Positions 36,056 to 44,892 are shown, numbered from the stretch's first letter. The stretch is DNA of 64,000 nt from Oleiagrimonas sp963821885 (GCA_963821885.1 CAWGFN010000005.1:62001-126000); one strand, 5' to 3'. A program made the numbers and translations. The notes: generated by a model from the letters alone, not told the origin.

Positions 36056-36670
36056 TCAGGACAGATGACCGATCCCGGCGTCGCCGGCGGCGATGGCAGG
36101 CGCGGGTCCGGCCACGCCCAGCAGGGCGCTGGCGTAGGGGTCGTGCATGGAGATCGTCGAGACCTCGTCCCAGGCGAACTGCGAGACCTCGCGCAGCCAT
36201 TCGGCGTCGGGGCTGATCTCCTGCATGCCGAAGCCCTCGTCGGCGGTTTCGACCAGGCGGCCGATATAGCAGACCTCGGCTTCGTCCTCGCTGTCGACAT
36301 GCACGCCGATCACCGGGGCGATGCCGGCGGCGGCGACCACGACCTGGTGCACGTCGTCGAGGGCGAATCCGTTGGGCAGGCGTGGCGCGATGCCCTTGAG
36401 CACGACCGCGCGGTCGATGAAGCGCGCGTGGCGGTCGGGCAGTTCCAGCTCGGTGACGTCACGGTGGCGCATGGCGTACAGGCCGTCGTCGGTGATGCCG
36501 TCGCCGATCACGTGCAGCAGGAAGAACTCGCGGCCGACGCCCGCCACGTAGCCGCAGAAGCTGCCGTGTTCCAGGTTGCCGCGCCACAGGCGGACCAGCT
36601 GGCGCTGCTGCAGCGCCTGGTTCAGGCGCGCGCGCTGGCTTCGGTTGTGCAGGCGATGAACGGTTCCCAT
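36056..36670 (-). CDS. Conserved hypothetical protein downstream of hslU
   Basis: A 204-residue soluble protein without signal peptide or membrane segment. The first third is basic (MGTVHRLHNRSQRARLNQAL) and the rest acidic with an alternating beta-strand pattern (FCGYVAGVGREFFLLHVIGDGI, IAPVIGVHVDSEDEAEVCYIGRLVE). I do not recognise the family. It follows hslU by 37 bp on the same strand and could be co-transcribed with hslVU; no function can be assigned. Confidence 0.75.
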   Translation of the reverse strand: MGTVHRLHNRSQRARLNQALQQRQLVRLWRGNLEHGSFCGYVAGVGREFFLLHVIGDGITDDGLYAMRHRDVTELELPDRHARFIDRAVVLKGIAPRLPNGFALDDVHQVVVAAAGIAPVIGVHVDSEDEAEVCYIGRLVETADEGFGMQEISPDAEWLREVSQFAWDEVSTISMHDPYASALLGVAGPAPAIAAGDAGIGHLS

Positions 36671-36707
36671 AGCCGTACGATTCTAGCACCCGGGCGCGGA
36701 TGGCCCG

Positions 36708-38060
36708 TTAAAGGATGTAGCGGCTGAGGTCCTGGTCCTGAACCAGGTCGTTCAGCGTGTTGTCGACATATTCGGCGTCGATGACGTATTTTTCGCCGCT
36801 TTTGTCCGTGGCTTCGTAGGAGATCGTCTCCAGCAGGCGCTCCATCACCGTGTGCAGGCGGCGGGCGCCGATGTTCTCGGTGCGCGCGTTGACCTGGAAG
36901 GCGACCTCGGCCAGGCGGTCGATGCCCGAGTCCTCGAAGGCCAGTGTCACCCCTTCGGTGCCCAGCAGGGCCGTGTACTGCTTGGTCAGGGCGTTGTTGG
37001 GCTCGCGCAGGATGCGCTTGAAATCCTCCACCGACAGCGCCGACAGCTCGACCCGGATCGGCAGGCGGCCCTGCAGCTCCGGGATCAGGTCGGACGGCTT
37101 GGCCAGCGAGAACGCGCCGGAAGCGATGAACAGCATGTGGTCGGTCTTGATCGGGCCGTACTTGGTCGACACCGTGGAGCCTTCCACCAGCGGCAGCAGG
37201 TCGCGCTGCACGCCCTCGCGGCTGACGCCCGAGGCGCTGCCGCCGTATTCGGAGCGCTGCGCGACCTTGTCGATCTCGTCGATGAAGACGATGCCGTTCT
37301 GTTCTGCCGACTCGATCGCGGCGGCGCGGATCTCGTCCTCGTTGACCAGCTTGGCGGCCTCTTCCTCGATCAGCTGCGGGCGGGCGCTGGCGATGGTCAT
37401 CTTGCGCTTCTGCGTCTTGCCGCCGCCGATGTTGGCGAACATCTGCTGCAGCTGCTGGCTCATTTCCTCCATGCCCGGTGGCGACATGATCTCCACGCCG
37501 ACCTGCATGCTGAAGTCCAGCTCGATCTCGCGATCATCCAGCGCCCCTTCGCGCAGCTGCTTGCGCAGCTTCTGCCGGGTGTCGCTTTCGATGCCCTTGT
37601 CCGGCGACGCGTCCTGGGTCCAGTCGGACGGTGCGTTGGACTGGCGGCGCGGCAGCAGGGCGTCGAGGATGCGGTCCTCGGCACGGTCCTCGGCCTGCGT
37701 GCGCACGCGCCGGGTGGCCTGGTCGCGGACCAGCTTGAAGGCGTGGTCGGCGAGATCGCGGATGATCGATTCGACATCCTTGCCGACATAGCCGACTTCG
37801 GTGAACTTGGTCGCCTCGACCTTGACGAACGGCGCGTTGGCCAGGCCGGCCAGGCGACGCGCGATCTCGGTCTTGCCCACGCCCGTGGGGCCGATCATCA
37901 GGATGTTCTTGGGCGTGACCTCCTGGCGCATGTCCGGGTCCAGCTGCATGCGTCGCCAGCGGTTGCGCAGGGCAATGGCGACGGCGCGCTTGGCGTCGTT
38001 CTGGCCAATGATGTAGCGGTCGAGTTCGTTGACGATTTCGCGGGGGGTCAGTTCGGACAT
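36708..38060 (-). CDS. hslU: ATP-dependent protease ATPase subunit HslU
   Basis: AAA+ unfoldase that feeds substrates to the HslV peptidase. The 450-residue protein has the N-terminal SELTPREIVNELDRYIIGQNDAKRAVAIALRNRWRR, Walker A GPTGVGKTE, an intermediate domain (about 110-240), Walker B IVFIDEIDKVA and the C-terminal ...YVDNTLNDLVQDQDLSRYIL, whose last residues dock into HslV. ATG 38060 fits the family. It is 90 bp downstream of hslV. Confidence 0.98.
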   Translation of the reverse strand: MSELTPREIVNELDRYIIGQNDAKRAVAIALRNRWRRMQLDPDMRQEVTPKNILMIGPTGVGKTEIARRLAGLANAPFVKVEATKFTEVGYVGKDVESIIRDLADHAFKLVRDQATRRVRTQAEDRAEDRILDALLPRRQSNAPSDWTQDASPDKGIESDTRQKLRKQLREGALDDREIELDFSMQVGVEIMSPPGMEEMSQQLQQMFANIGGGKTQKRKMTIASARPQLIEEEAAKLVNEDEIRAAAIESAEQNGIVFIDEIDKVAQRSEYGGSASGVSREGVQRDLLPLVEGSTVSTKYGPIKTDHMLFIASGAFSLAKPSDLIPELQGRLPIRVELSALSVEDFKRILREPNNALTKQYTALLGTEGVTLAFEDSGIDRLAEVAFQVNARTENIGARRLHTVMERLLETISYEATDKSGEKYVIDAEYVDNTLNDLVQDQDLSRYIL

Positions 38061-38150
38061 GTGAAGGCCATGGATCGAAAGGGGTCGGGGAGAGCGGATG
38101 CCGCAGGCAGCGTGAAGGCCATCGGGCCATCGGGCCATCGGGTCGGCGGG

Positions 38151-38714
38151 TCAGGCGTGGGCGCTGCCGTCGTCCAGGTCCAGCTCTTCGATGGAGGTGT
38201 TGTGATTGGTGTAGATGCAGATGTCGCCGGCGATCTTCAGTGCCTTCTCGACGATGCTGCGCGCATCCAGCTCGGAGCCCTCCATCAGCGCGCGCGCGGC
38301 GGCCTGCGCGAAGGGGCCACCGGAGCCGATCGCGATCAGGCTGTCCTCGGGCTCGAGCACGTCGCCGTTGCCGGAGATCAGCAGGGAGCTGGTCCGGTCG
38401 GCGACCGCGAGCATGGCTTCCAGCTTGCCCAGGCGGCGATCGGTGCGCCACTCCTTGGCCAGCTCGACGGCGGCGCGGGTGAGGTTGTGGCCGTGCTTGA
38501 CCAGCTTGTCCTCGAACAGCTCGAACAGGGTGAAGGCGTCGGCGGTGGCGCCGGCGAAACCGGCCAGCACCTCGCCGTCCTTGCCCAGGCGGCGGATCTT
38601 GCGCGCGTTGGCCTTCATCACCGTGTTGCCGAGGGTGACCTGGCCGTCGCCGCCGATCACGACCTTGCCGTGGCGGCGGACGGAAACGATGGTGGTGGCG
38701 TGAAAGCTTTCCAT
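38151..38714 (-). CDS. hslV: ATP-dependent protease subunit HslV
   Basis: Threonine peptidase that forms the proteolytic core of HslUV. The 187-residue protein begins MESFHATTIVSVRRHGKVVIGGDGQVTLG. The catalytic N-terminal threonine of the mature enzyme should be the first of the TT pair (residue 7), so a six-residue leader has to be removed, longer than the single Met of the E. coli enzyme. ATG 38714 is chosen over one 20 codons upstream. It precedes hslU on the same strand. Confidence 0.96.
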   Translation of the reverse strand: MESFHATTIVSVRRHGKVVIGGDGQVTLGNTVMKANARKIRRLGKDGEVLAGFAGATADAFTLFELFEDKLVKHGHNLTRAAVELAKEWRTDRRLGKLEAMLAVADRTSSLLISGNGDVLEPEDSLIAIGSGGPFAQAAARALMEGSELDARSIVEKALKIAGDICIYTNHNTSIEELDLDDGSAHA

Positions 38715-39093
38715 GGACAGGCCGTTTCGTGTCTGGGGAGATTCCAGACATGGGTTGGCGTGGGGCGATTCCAAGGGCGGGTGGCCCGAAGGTCATGGTT
38801 CGGCCGGTGGCGGGTTTGCGCCGCGTAGGCCTCGACCCCACCCCAGCCCTCCCCTGGCAGGGGAGGGTGTCCATGTGCGTGGGCGTGGAAGATGCGGAAA
38901 CCGGCGCCCTCTCCCGCAAGGGGAGTTGCGCATGCCAGAGACATGCCGATGCCGCTCCCTCCCCTGCAAGGCGAGGTGCGCGCGTGAAACATGCCGATGC
39001 CACTCCCTCCCCTTCAAGGGGAGGGCTGGGGTGGGGTCAAAGCCAACAACGCGAAAACGCAGCAACCCCACCTACAGGCAAACGCGCTGGCGA
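38715..39093. other. Non-coding gap between hslV and xerC carrying palindromic repeats
   Basis: This 379-bp stretch contains no believable gene. It holds several CTCCCC...GGGGAG palindromes (near 38850-38868, 38911-38929, 38960-38975 and 39003-39025) and the 205-bp inverted-repeat element described separately. The hslV promoter should lie at its left end, but I cannot point to it. Confidence 0.6.
38834..39038. repeat. 205-bp palindromic element bounded by 22-bp perfect inverted repeats
   Basis: Bases 38834-38855 are the exact reverse complement of 39017-39038 (core GACCCCACCCCAGCCC on the left). Each arm continues into its own CCCTCCCCT...GGGGAGGG hairpin, and two degenerate CTCCC...GGGGAG units lie between. 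The composition, without any reading frame of note, suggests a dispersed non-coding repeat. Confidence 0.6.
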
Positions 39094-39990
39094 TCAGGTT
39101 TCCTGCTTGCGCCGCGCGCGCGGATGCGCGGCGTCGTAGACCTTGGTCAGATGCTGGAAATCCAGGTGGGTGTAGATCTGCGTGGTGGCGATGTCGGCGT
39201 GGCCGAGCAGCTCCTGCACCGCGCGCAGCTCGCCGGACGATTCCAGCAGGTGGCTGGCGCAGGAGTGGCGCAGCAGATGCGGGTGGATGCGCTGGGCGAT
39301 GCCGCGCGCCAGCGCCAGCTTCTGCATCCGCGCCTGGATCGTGCGCGGGCTGATGCGCGCGCCCTTGCGGCCGCGGAAGACCGGGCTGTCCGGAAGTGCA
39401 TCGCCGCTGTCGCGCAGATCCTCGAGCGCGCGGATGGCATGTCGGCCGACCGGCACGATGCGGGTCTTGCTGCCCTTGCCCAGCACCCGCACCAGGCCGG
39501 CATCCAGTTCCAGGTCGCGCCAGTTGAGTCCGACCAGTTCGGACAGGCGCAGGCCCGAGGAGTAGAACAACTCCAGAATGGCGCGATCGCGCAGGCCCTG
39601 CGGACCCTCGATGGGAGTCGCCACCAGGGCGGTGGCGTCATCGGTGTCGAGCACCTGGGGCAGCTTGCGCCGGGTCTTGGGACCGCGCACGGTGGCCGCA
39701 GGGTCGTGCTCGAGCCGACCCTCGCGCACCAGGTAGCGGAACAGGTTGCGGCACGAGGACAGCAGGCGCTGAAGGCTGCTCGGCGACAGGCCGCGGCGGT
39801 GCTCGACGGCGACAAAGGCACGCATGCGCTCGGGCGTCAGCGCGGCAAAGTCCTCGATGCCGTGCTCGCCCATCCAGGCCAGCAGTTTCCCGGTGTCGCG
39901 GCGATAGGCGGCCAGCGTGTGCGCCGATGGCGCGCGCTCGATGCGCAGGCGCTCGAGCCAGGCGTGGACCTGTTCGGCCGGCCGCGGCAT
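39094..39990 (-). CDS. xerC: Tyrosine recombinase XerC
   Basis: With XerD it resolves chromosome dimers at dif. The 298-residue protein has the N-terminal SAM-like core-binding domain and the catalytic domain with Arg in SSGLRLSELVGL, Lys in LGKGSKTRIVPVG, HLLRHSCASHLL, LGHADIATTQIYTHL with the tyrosine nucleophile. The neighbourhood lptM-dapF-DUF484-xerC is the conserved one for XerC rather than XerD. It follows the DUF484 gene by 4 bp. Confidence 0.96.
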   Translation of the reverse strand: MPRPAEQVHAWLERLRIERAPSAHTLAAYRRDTGKLLAWMGEHGIEDFAALTPERMRAFVAVEHRRGLSPSSLQRLLSSCRNLFRYLVREGRLEHDPAATVRGPKTRRKLPQVLDTDDATALVATPIEGPQGLRDRAILELFYSSGLRLSELVGLNWRDLELDAGLVRVLGKGSKTRIVPVGRHAIRALEDLRDSGDALPDSPVFRGRKGARISPRTIQARMQKLALARGIAQRIHPHLLRHSCASHLLESSGELRAVQELLGHADIATTQIYTHLDFQHLTKVYDAAHPRARRKQET

Positions 39991-39994
39991 CGTC

Positions 39995-40681
39995 TCAGCC
40001 CGGCTTCGCGTAGCGCTCGATCGCGGCGTTGACGCTCTCGGCGATCAGCTTCAGGAACATCGTGCCCATGCCCGGATGGAAGCGGTTGGCGTCGTGGCTG
40101 CCGACCGCCAGCATGCCGAAGCCGCCGACCCGCATCAGCGCGGCCGACTGCACCGAGTCCGCGTCCTTGCCGAACAGGTAGTCGAGCTTCTCCGGGGCCA
40201 AGCGACCGACCATCGGTTCATGGCGATTGAAGAATTCACGGAAGGCCGGCAGCGCGTCGGCGCCGCCCTTTTCCACCCGCAGCCAGGCCGCGCCGGGCAG
40301 GTCCGGGTATTCGCCCAGCAGCACCACCCGCACCAGGTCCGTGTCGAAATCCTCGGTGAGGCCGCCGACCACGCTGCGCAGGCTTTCCAGCAGGCCGTCG
40401 GCGCGCAGCAGGCCGAGGGTCAGCGAATGCACCTGCACCACCAGTTGCTCGTTGTTGCCGGCAATCTCGATCAGGTCGGTCAGGCGCCGTTCCAGTCCGC
40501 GGTTCTTGCCGCGCAGCACGTCCAGCTGGTAGCTGGCCAGGGAGGCGGCCGGCCCCTGCTCGCGGGGCACCACCAGGCTCATCGCCAGGTCGGGGAAATC
40601 CTTGAGGAAGGTCGGGTTCCGGCGCAGGTACTCGGCGATGTCCATCGCCTGCAATCCGTCTTTGAGTGTCATGTCGGCCAT
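39995..40681 (-). CDS. DUF484 family protein (YigA-like)
   Basis: A 228-residue cytoplasmic protein of the DUF484 family, recognised from IAEYLRRNPTFLKDFPDLAMSLVVP, SLASYQLDVLRGKNRGLERRLTDLIEIAGNNEQL and the GAF-like second half (FGMLAVGSHDANRFHPGMGTMFLKLIAESV). Function is unknown. ATG 40681 is supported by CGGAG 6 nt upstream. It stands between dapF and xerC, as does yigA in enterobacteria. Confidence 0.92.
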   Translation of the reverse strand: MADMTLKDGLQAMDIAEYLRRNPTFLKDFPDLAMSLVVPREQGPAASLASYQLDVLRGKNRGLERRLTDLIEIAGNNEQLVVQVHSLTLGLLRADGLLESLRSVVGGLTEDFDTDLVRVVLLGEYPDLPGAAWLRVEKGGADALPAFREFFNRHEPMVGRLAPEKLDYLFGKDADSVQSAALMRVGGFGMLAVGSHDANRFHPGMGTMFLKLIAESVNAAIERYAKPG

Positions 40682-40751
40682 GTCGGGCTCCGCGTGTGCA
40701 TGGGCCAAGTGTGCGTCCTGTCCGCGGACCGGAACAAGTCGCATGGCGAAA

Positions 40752-41594
40752 TCATTCGGGCAGCGTGCACTGGCCCTCGTAGACGAACGCGGCCGGACCG
40801 GTCATCCACAGCGAGCGCCCCGGGCCCTTCCAGTCGATCTTCAGGTGCCCGCCGGGGAGGCGCACGTCGACCGAATCGGCGACCCGGCCCTGCATGCGCA
40901 GCACCGCCATGGCCGCGCAGGCGCCGCTGCCGCAGGCCTGGGTCCAGCCGCTGCCGCGCTCGTGCACGCGCAGCCGCAGGTGGCGTTCGTCGACCACCCG
41001 CACGAAACCGGCGTTGCAGCCCCGCGGAAAGCGCGGGTGTCCGGTGATCTGCGGACCCAGGCGCTCCAGCGCGGGCGCCTTGAGGTCATCCACCTGCACC
41101 ACCGCATGCGGATTGCCCATCGACACCACGCCCACCGTCAGCGGCGCGCCGTCGATGTCCAGGGCGTAACGATCGGCCCCATGCGGCGCATCGAAGGGCA
41201 CGTGGCGCGGATCGAAATCCGGCTCGCCCATGTCCACGGCCACCGTCAGCGGGTCAAGCAGCCGCACCGTCACCGGACCGGACGGGCTCTGCAGCCGCAC
41301 GTCCGTATCCAGTTCCAGCAAGCCGGCGCGATGCAGCCATGCCGCCACGCAGCGCACGCCGTTGCCGCACTGGCCCGCGACCTGCCCGTCGCGATTCCAG
41401 ATGCCGTAGGCAAAGCGCGCGTCGTCGTGGGCGGCGGGCGCCTCGATGCTGAGCAGCTGGTCGAAGCCGATGCCGGACTGCCGCTCGCCCAGTTCGCGGA
41501 TGGTGTCGGCATGCAACGGCATGGGGCGCGTACGGCAGTCGAGCACGACGAAATCGTTGCCCAGGCCGTGCATCTTGGAGAACGAAAGATGCAT
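40752..41594 (-). CDS. dapF: Diaminopimelate epimerase
   Basis: Converts LL- to meso-diaminopimelate for lysine and peptidoglycan. The 280-residue protein has the pair of catalytic cysteines in GQCGNGVRC (Cys 76) and TQACGSGACAAM (Cys 221), plus the family N-terminus FSKMHGLGNDFVV and VSMGNPHAVV. It starts 2 bp after lptM and precedes the DUF484 gene by 70 bp. Confidence 0.98.
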   Translation of the reverse strand: MHLSFSKMHGLGNDFVVLDCRTRPMPLHADTIRELGERQSGIGFDQLLSIEAPAAHDDARFAYGIWNRDGQVAGQCGNGVRCVAAWLHRAGLLELDTDVRLQSPSGPVTVRLLDPLTVAVDMGEPDFDPRHVPFDAPHGADRYALDIDGAPLTVGVVSMGNPHAVVQVDDLKAPALERLGPQITGHPRFPRGCNAGFVRVVDERHLRLRVHERGSGWTQACGSGACAAMAVLRMQGRVADSVDVRLPGGHLKIDWKGPGRSLWMTGPAAFVYEGQCTLPE

Positions 41595-41596
41595 GT

Positions 41597-41764
41597 TCAG
41601 CCCGAATGGGCGCCGTCGGTCACGCTGGTTGCCGGTGCCGGCGAGGCCGCAGTGGCGGCGGCGGCGGGCGTGGAGGCCGGCCGGACAAGCGGGCCCTTGT
41701 TGCCGCAGGCCGCCAGCGCGCAGGTTGCGCAGGCAGCCACGAGCACGAACAACAGTCGACGCAT
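41597..41764 (-). CDS. lptM: Small LptM (YifL)-type lipoprotein
   Basis: A 55-residue outer-membrane lipoprotein: signal peptide MRRLLFVLVAACATCALAAC, then the diagnostic CGNKGPLVRP directly at the lipidated cysteine, and an Ala/Pro-rich tail. LptM helps the LptDE lipopolysaccharide translocon to mature in E. coli. ATG 41764 starts a normal signal peptide; 15 in-frame codons upstream are not needed. It sits 2 bp before dapF, its conserved neighbour. Confidence 0.88.
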   Translation of the reverse strand: MRRLLFVLVAACATCALAACGNKGPLVRPASTPAAAATAASPAPATSVTDGAHSG

Positions 41765-41871
41765 GGCGCAGGTTCCTTGCTGATTCGGGAACCAGTATAC
41801 GCGCGGCACCGGCTGCGGCGATGTCCGGGCGGCTATGATGGAGATGGGCTCGTCACCGGGATGTTTGCCTG

Positions 41872-42555
41872 ATGGACTGGTTGCAGATGCTCTACTGGCC
41901 CGCCGTGCTGCTGTTGCTGGCAGGCGCGGTGCTGATGCTGATGGCGATTGGCCATGGCGTGAGGTGCAGGCGTCACTGGCGCGACCGACGGCGGATCGCC
42001 GCGAGCTGGCGCGCGCTGCTGATGATGGTCTTCCTGGCGCTGGCGCTGGTCGCCGCCGGCGGTGGCATGGCGCTGCGCGGCTATCGGGTGCTGGGCAAGG
42101 AAACGCCGGTGGCGACCGTCGTCGCCCATCGTCTGGGACCGCAGTACTGGAGCCTTGAGCTGCAACTGCCCGGCAACCACACCCGCACGCTGCCGCTCAA
42201 CGGCGATGACTTCCGCATGGAGGCGGTGGTGGTGAAGTGGAAGCTGCCCACGGAGATGATCGGCGCCCCGCCGCTGTATCGACTGGATCGCCTGTCGGGC
42301 CGTTACGACGATCCCGGCCAGGCCGGCGATGCGCGCTCGACCGTCTACGACCTGCGCGCGCCAGGACTGGACCTGTTCAGCCTGCGCCGGCGTTACCCGC
42401 GATGGTTGCCGATGGTCGACACGGTGTTCGGCAGCGGCGTGTACCTGCCGCTGGTCGATGGCGGTCGCTACCAGGTCAACCTGATGGCCACCGGGGCGCT
42501 GGTGGCGCGGCCGGACGCGGCCACCGAGAAGCGTCTGCGCGGCGGCGCGGGCTAG
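41872..42555 (+). CDS. Membrane protein of unknown function
   Basis: A 227-residue protein with two N-terminal membrane helices (about 6-28, LYWPAVLLLLAGAVLMLMAIGHG; and 45-67, ALLMMVFLALALVAAGGGMAL) and a C-terminal domain of about 160 residues outside the membrane (ATVVAHRLGPQYWSLELQLPG, LNGDDFRMEAVVVKWKLP). The C-terminal domain would be periplasmic if the positive-inside rule is followed. I recognise no family. Its 3' end overlaps the end of the convergent GNAT gene by 4 bp. Confidence 0.75.
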   Translation: MDWLQMLYWPAVLLLLAGAVLMLMAIGHGVRCRRHWRDRRRIAASWRALLMMVFLALALVAAGGGMALRGYRVLGKETPVATVVAHRLGPQYWSLELQLPGNHTRTLPLNGDDFRMEAVVVKWKLPTEMIGAPPLYRLDRLSGRYDDPGQAGDARSTVYDLRAPGLDLFSLRRRYPRWLPMVDTVFGSGVYLPLVDGGRYQVNLMATGALVARPDAATEKRLRGGAG

Positions 42556-43028
42556 CCGGCGACAGGGACCAGCGCCTTCTCGTAGAGCCAGGCGTCGGCG
42601 CCGTCCTGGTAATAGGCCGGACGCTGTCCGATACGTCGGTAGCCGCAGCGATCGTACAGGCGCTGGGCGTCAAGGTTGTCGATCCGCACCTCCAGGCGCA
42701 GGCGCGTGCAGCGACGGCGCCGGGCCTCGGTCTCGCAGGCGTCCAGCAGCCGCATCCCCACGCCCTGCCCACGCGCCGGCGCGGCCACGGCGATCGAGTA
42801 CAACCGCGCCACCGACGCGTTGCGGCGGAAAAGCATCAGGGCGGAGGCCAGCAACCCCCGGTCGCCGACGGCCACCAGAACGCGCGCCGTCGAACTGCGC
42901 AGATGGTGGCGATACTGCCGCCGGCTGAGCTTGTCGCCAGCGAAGCTGTCCTGCTCCAGGCGCAGCAGATCGTCGAGTTCTTCGCTGCGGGCGGCGCGGA
43001 TGCGCGGCGTGTCGGCGGTGTCGGGCAT
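42552..43028 (-). CDS. GNAT-family N-acetyltransferase
   Basis: A 158-residue acetyl-CoA-dependent acetyltransferase. The GNAT core is visible: ARLYSIAVAAPARGQGVGMRLLDACETEARRRRCTRLRLEV contains the pyrophosphate-binding RGQGVG motif, and RLYDRCGYRRIGQRPAYY is the usual last strand region. It resembles RimI, but the divergent neighbour is an RLAN-RimK ATP-grasp gene. GNAT and RLAN-RimK genes are recurrent partners, which suggests the two act on the same small substrate or peptide. Confidence 0.85.
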   Translation of the reverse strand: MPDTADTPRIRAARSEELDDLLRLEQDSFAGDKLSRRQYRHHLRSSTARVLVAVGDRGLLASALMLFRRNASVARLYSIAVAAPARGQGVGMRLLDACETEARRRRCTRLRLEVRIDNLDAQRLYDRCGYRRIGQRPAYYQDGADAWLYEKALVPVAG

Positions 43029-43182
43029 GCAGGCACTCTACGCTTCCTTAATGGCGGCGCAAGCGCGCACGGACACCCCCTTGCACGATGCCGGGCGTGT
43101 GCGACACTGCGCGCCATTCGCCGCCGGGAAAGCGGCACGTTCCGACGCCGTAGCGCCGGTGTGAAGGCAGCAGCGAGGTTGC

Positions 43183-44661
43183 ATGAGCCGGCTGGTCATC
43201 GTGGTCGAGAACCCCGCGGACTGGGGTGCCTACTATCCGTCCACCCAGGTGATGGCGGCGCGCGACTATCTGCGCGAGCCGCTGGGCACCAGCGAGCGCA
43301 CACACGTCATCAACCTGTGCCGCAGCTACAAGTACCTGGGCAACGGCTATTACGTCTCCTTGCTGGCCGAGGCACGCGGTCATCGCGTGATTCCCTCGGT
43401 GCGCACCATCAACGGGCTGCGCCGGCGCGCGCTGTACGGCCTGGACATCGAGGACCTGAACCAGAAGCTGGCGCAGGTGCTCAAGGGCAGCGAGCGTGAC
43501 AGCACCGACTTCGGCATCCTGGTGTATTTCGGCCAGACCGCGCATCCGTTGCTGCAGGACCTGGCCCGCCAGGTCTTCGAGTTGTTTCCCTGCCCTTTGC
43601 TGCGCATCGAGTTCCGCCGCGAGCGGGCCTGGCAGATCGGCGCGATCCGTCCGGTCGGCCTGCATACCCTGGACGATGCCCAGGAAGACGCCTTCGCCCA
43701 GGCGCTGGACCACTTCGCCAGCAAGCTGTGGCGCAAGCCGCGCGCGCGGCGGCGCTTCCGCTACGACATCGCCATGCTGGTCAATCCGGACGAGGCCATG
43801 CCGCCGTCCAATCGTGGCGCGCTCAAGCACTTCATCGCCGCCGGCAAGCAGCTGGATGTGGAGGTCGATCCGATCGGCCCCAACGACTATGCGCGCCTGG
43901 CCGAATACGATGGGCTGTTCATCCGCGAGACGACGGCCATCGACCACCACACCTACCGTTTCGCGCACCGCGCCGAACAGGAAGGCATGGTGGTGATCGA
44001 CGACCCGGCCTCGATCCTGCGCTGCACCAACAAGATCTTCCTGCACGACCTGCTGGTCTCGCGCAAGCTGTCGGTGCCCGACACCGAGATCCTGTACCGC
44101 GACGACCCGGACAGCCTGGCGTCCCTGCCCGACAAGCTCGGCCTGCCAATCGTGCTGAAGATCCCCGACGGCTCGTTCTCGCGCGGCGTGGTCAAGGTGG
44201 AGACGGTCGAGGCCCTCAGGCGCACGGCCGCCGAACTGTTCGGCCACAGCGCCCTGCTGATCGCGCAGCGCTACCTGTACACCGAATTCGACTGGCGCAT
44301 CGGCGTGCTCAACCGCGAGCCGCTGTACGCCTGCCAGTACTACATGTCGCGCGGTCACTGGCAGATCTACAACCACGCCGGCAGCGGCCCCAAGACGGGC
44401 GGTTTCCGCACCCTGCCGGTGCGCGAGGCGCCCGGCGAGGTCGTGCGCCTGGCGGTCAAGGCGGCCAACGCCATTGGCGACAGCCTGTATGGCGTGGACC
44501 TGAAACAAACGTCCGAACGCGCCGTGGTCATCGAGGTCAACGACAACCCCTCGATCGACGCCGGGGTCGAGGACGCCTACCTGGGCGACGACCTGTACCG
44601 GCGCATCATCGGCGAGCTGGTGCGGCGCCTGGAACGCAAGCGCCTGGGCGTGAACGGCTAG
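43183..44661 (+). CDS. RimK-type ATP-grasp ligase with RLAN N-terminal domain
   Basis: A 492-residue protein. The N-terminal about 200 residues are the RLAN domain (RLVIVVENPADWGAYYPSTQVMAARDYL, NLCRSYKYLGNGYYVSLLAEARGH); the C-terminal part is a RimK-like ATP-grasp (GLFIRETTAIDHHTYRFAHRAEQ, LPIVLKIPDGSFSRGVVKVET, AVVIEVNDNPSIDAGVEDAYLGD). RimK relatives add amino acids, often glutamate, to peptides or small molecules; the substrate of RLAN members has not been established as far as I know. It is divergent from the GNAT gene across 154 bp. Confidence 0.88.
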   Translation: MSRLVIVVENPADWGAYYPSTQVMAARDYLREPLGTSERTHVINLCRSYKYLGNGYYVSLLAEARGHRVIPSVRTINGLRRRALYGLDIEDLNQKLAQVLKGSERDSTDFGILVYFGQTAHPLLQDLARQVFELFPCPLLRIEFRRERAWQIGAIRPVGLHTLDDAQEDAFAQALDHFASKLWRKPRARRRFRYDIAMLVNPDEAMPPSNRGALKHFIAAGKQLDVEVDPIGPNDYARLAEYDGLFIRETTAIDHHTYRFAHRAEQEGMVVIDDPASILRCTNKIFLHDLLVSRKLSVPDTEILYRDDPDSLASLPDKLGLPIVLKIPDGSFSRGVVKVETVEALRRTAAELFGHSALLIAQRYLYTEFDWRIGVLNREPLYACQYYMSRGHWQIYNHAGSGPKTGGFRTLPVREAPGEVVRLAVKAANAIGDSLYGVDLKQTSERAVVIEVNDNPSIDAGVEDAYLGDDLYRRIIGELVRRLERKRLGVNG

Positions 44662-44664
44662 GCC

Positions 44665-44892
44665 TCAGCGCGGACGCCGCCGCCGCGCCGGCGCCAGCAG
44701 GCGTGCCGGCAGACGCGGCTCCAGCGCCAGCAGCACGCAGGCCGGCGCGCCGACCAGCCAGAACAGCGTGCTGAATCCCAGCACGCGGCCAGGCCAGGCC
44801 AGCGGCGTCAACAGCAACAGCAGCCCGCAGGCCATCCAGACCAGGGCGATCAGGGCGCGCGCGCGGCGCGGTGAGGTCATCGGTTTGTTCAT
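44665..44892 (-). CDS. Small membrane protein, unknown function
   Basis: A 75-residue protein with two hydrophobic segments (about 14-32, LIALVWMACGLLLLLTPLA; and 38-56, LGFSTLFWLVGAPACVLLA) and a very basic C-terminal tail ending in ARRRRPR. An AAAGGAGG ribosome site 7 nt before the ATG strongly supports translation. It lies convergent to the ATP-grasp gene with a 3-bp gap. No family recognised. Confidence 0.75.
   Translation of the reverse strand: MNKPMTSPRRARALIALVWMACGLLLLLTPLAWPGRVLGFSTLFWLVGAPACVLLALEPRLPARLLAPARRRRPR

Noticed and set aside
38793..39071. Short open frames on both strands between hslV and xerC
   Set aside because: They arise from the palindromic CTCCCC/GGGGAG repeats and have no protein-like composition.
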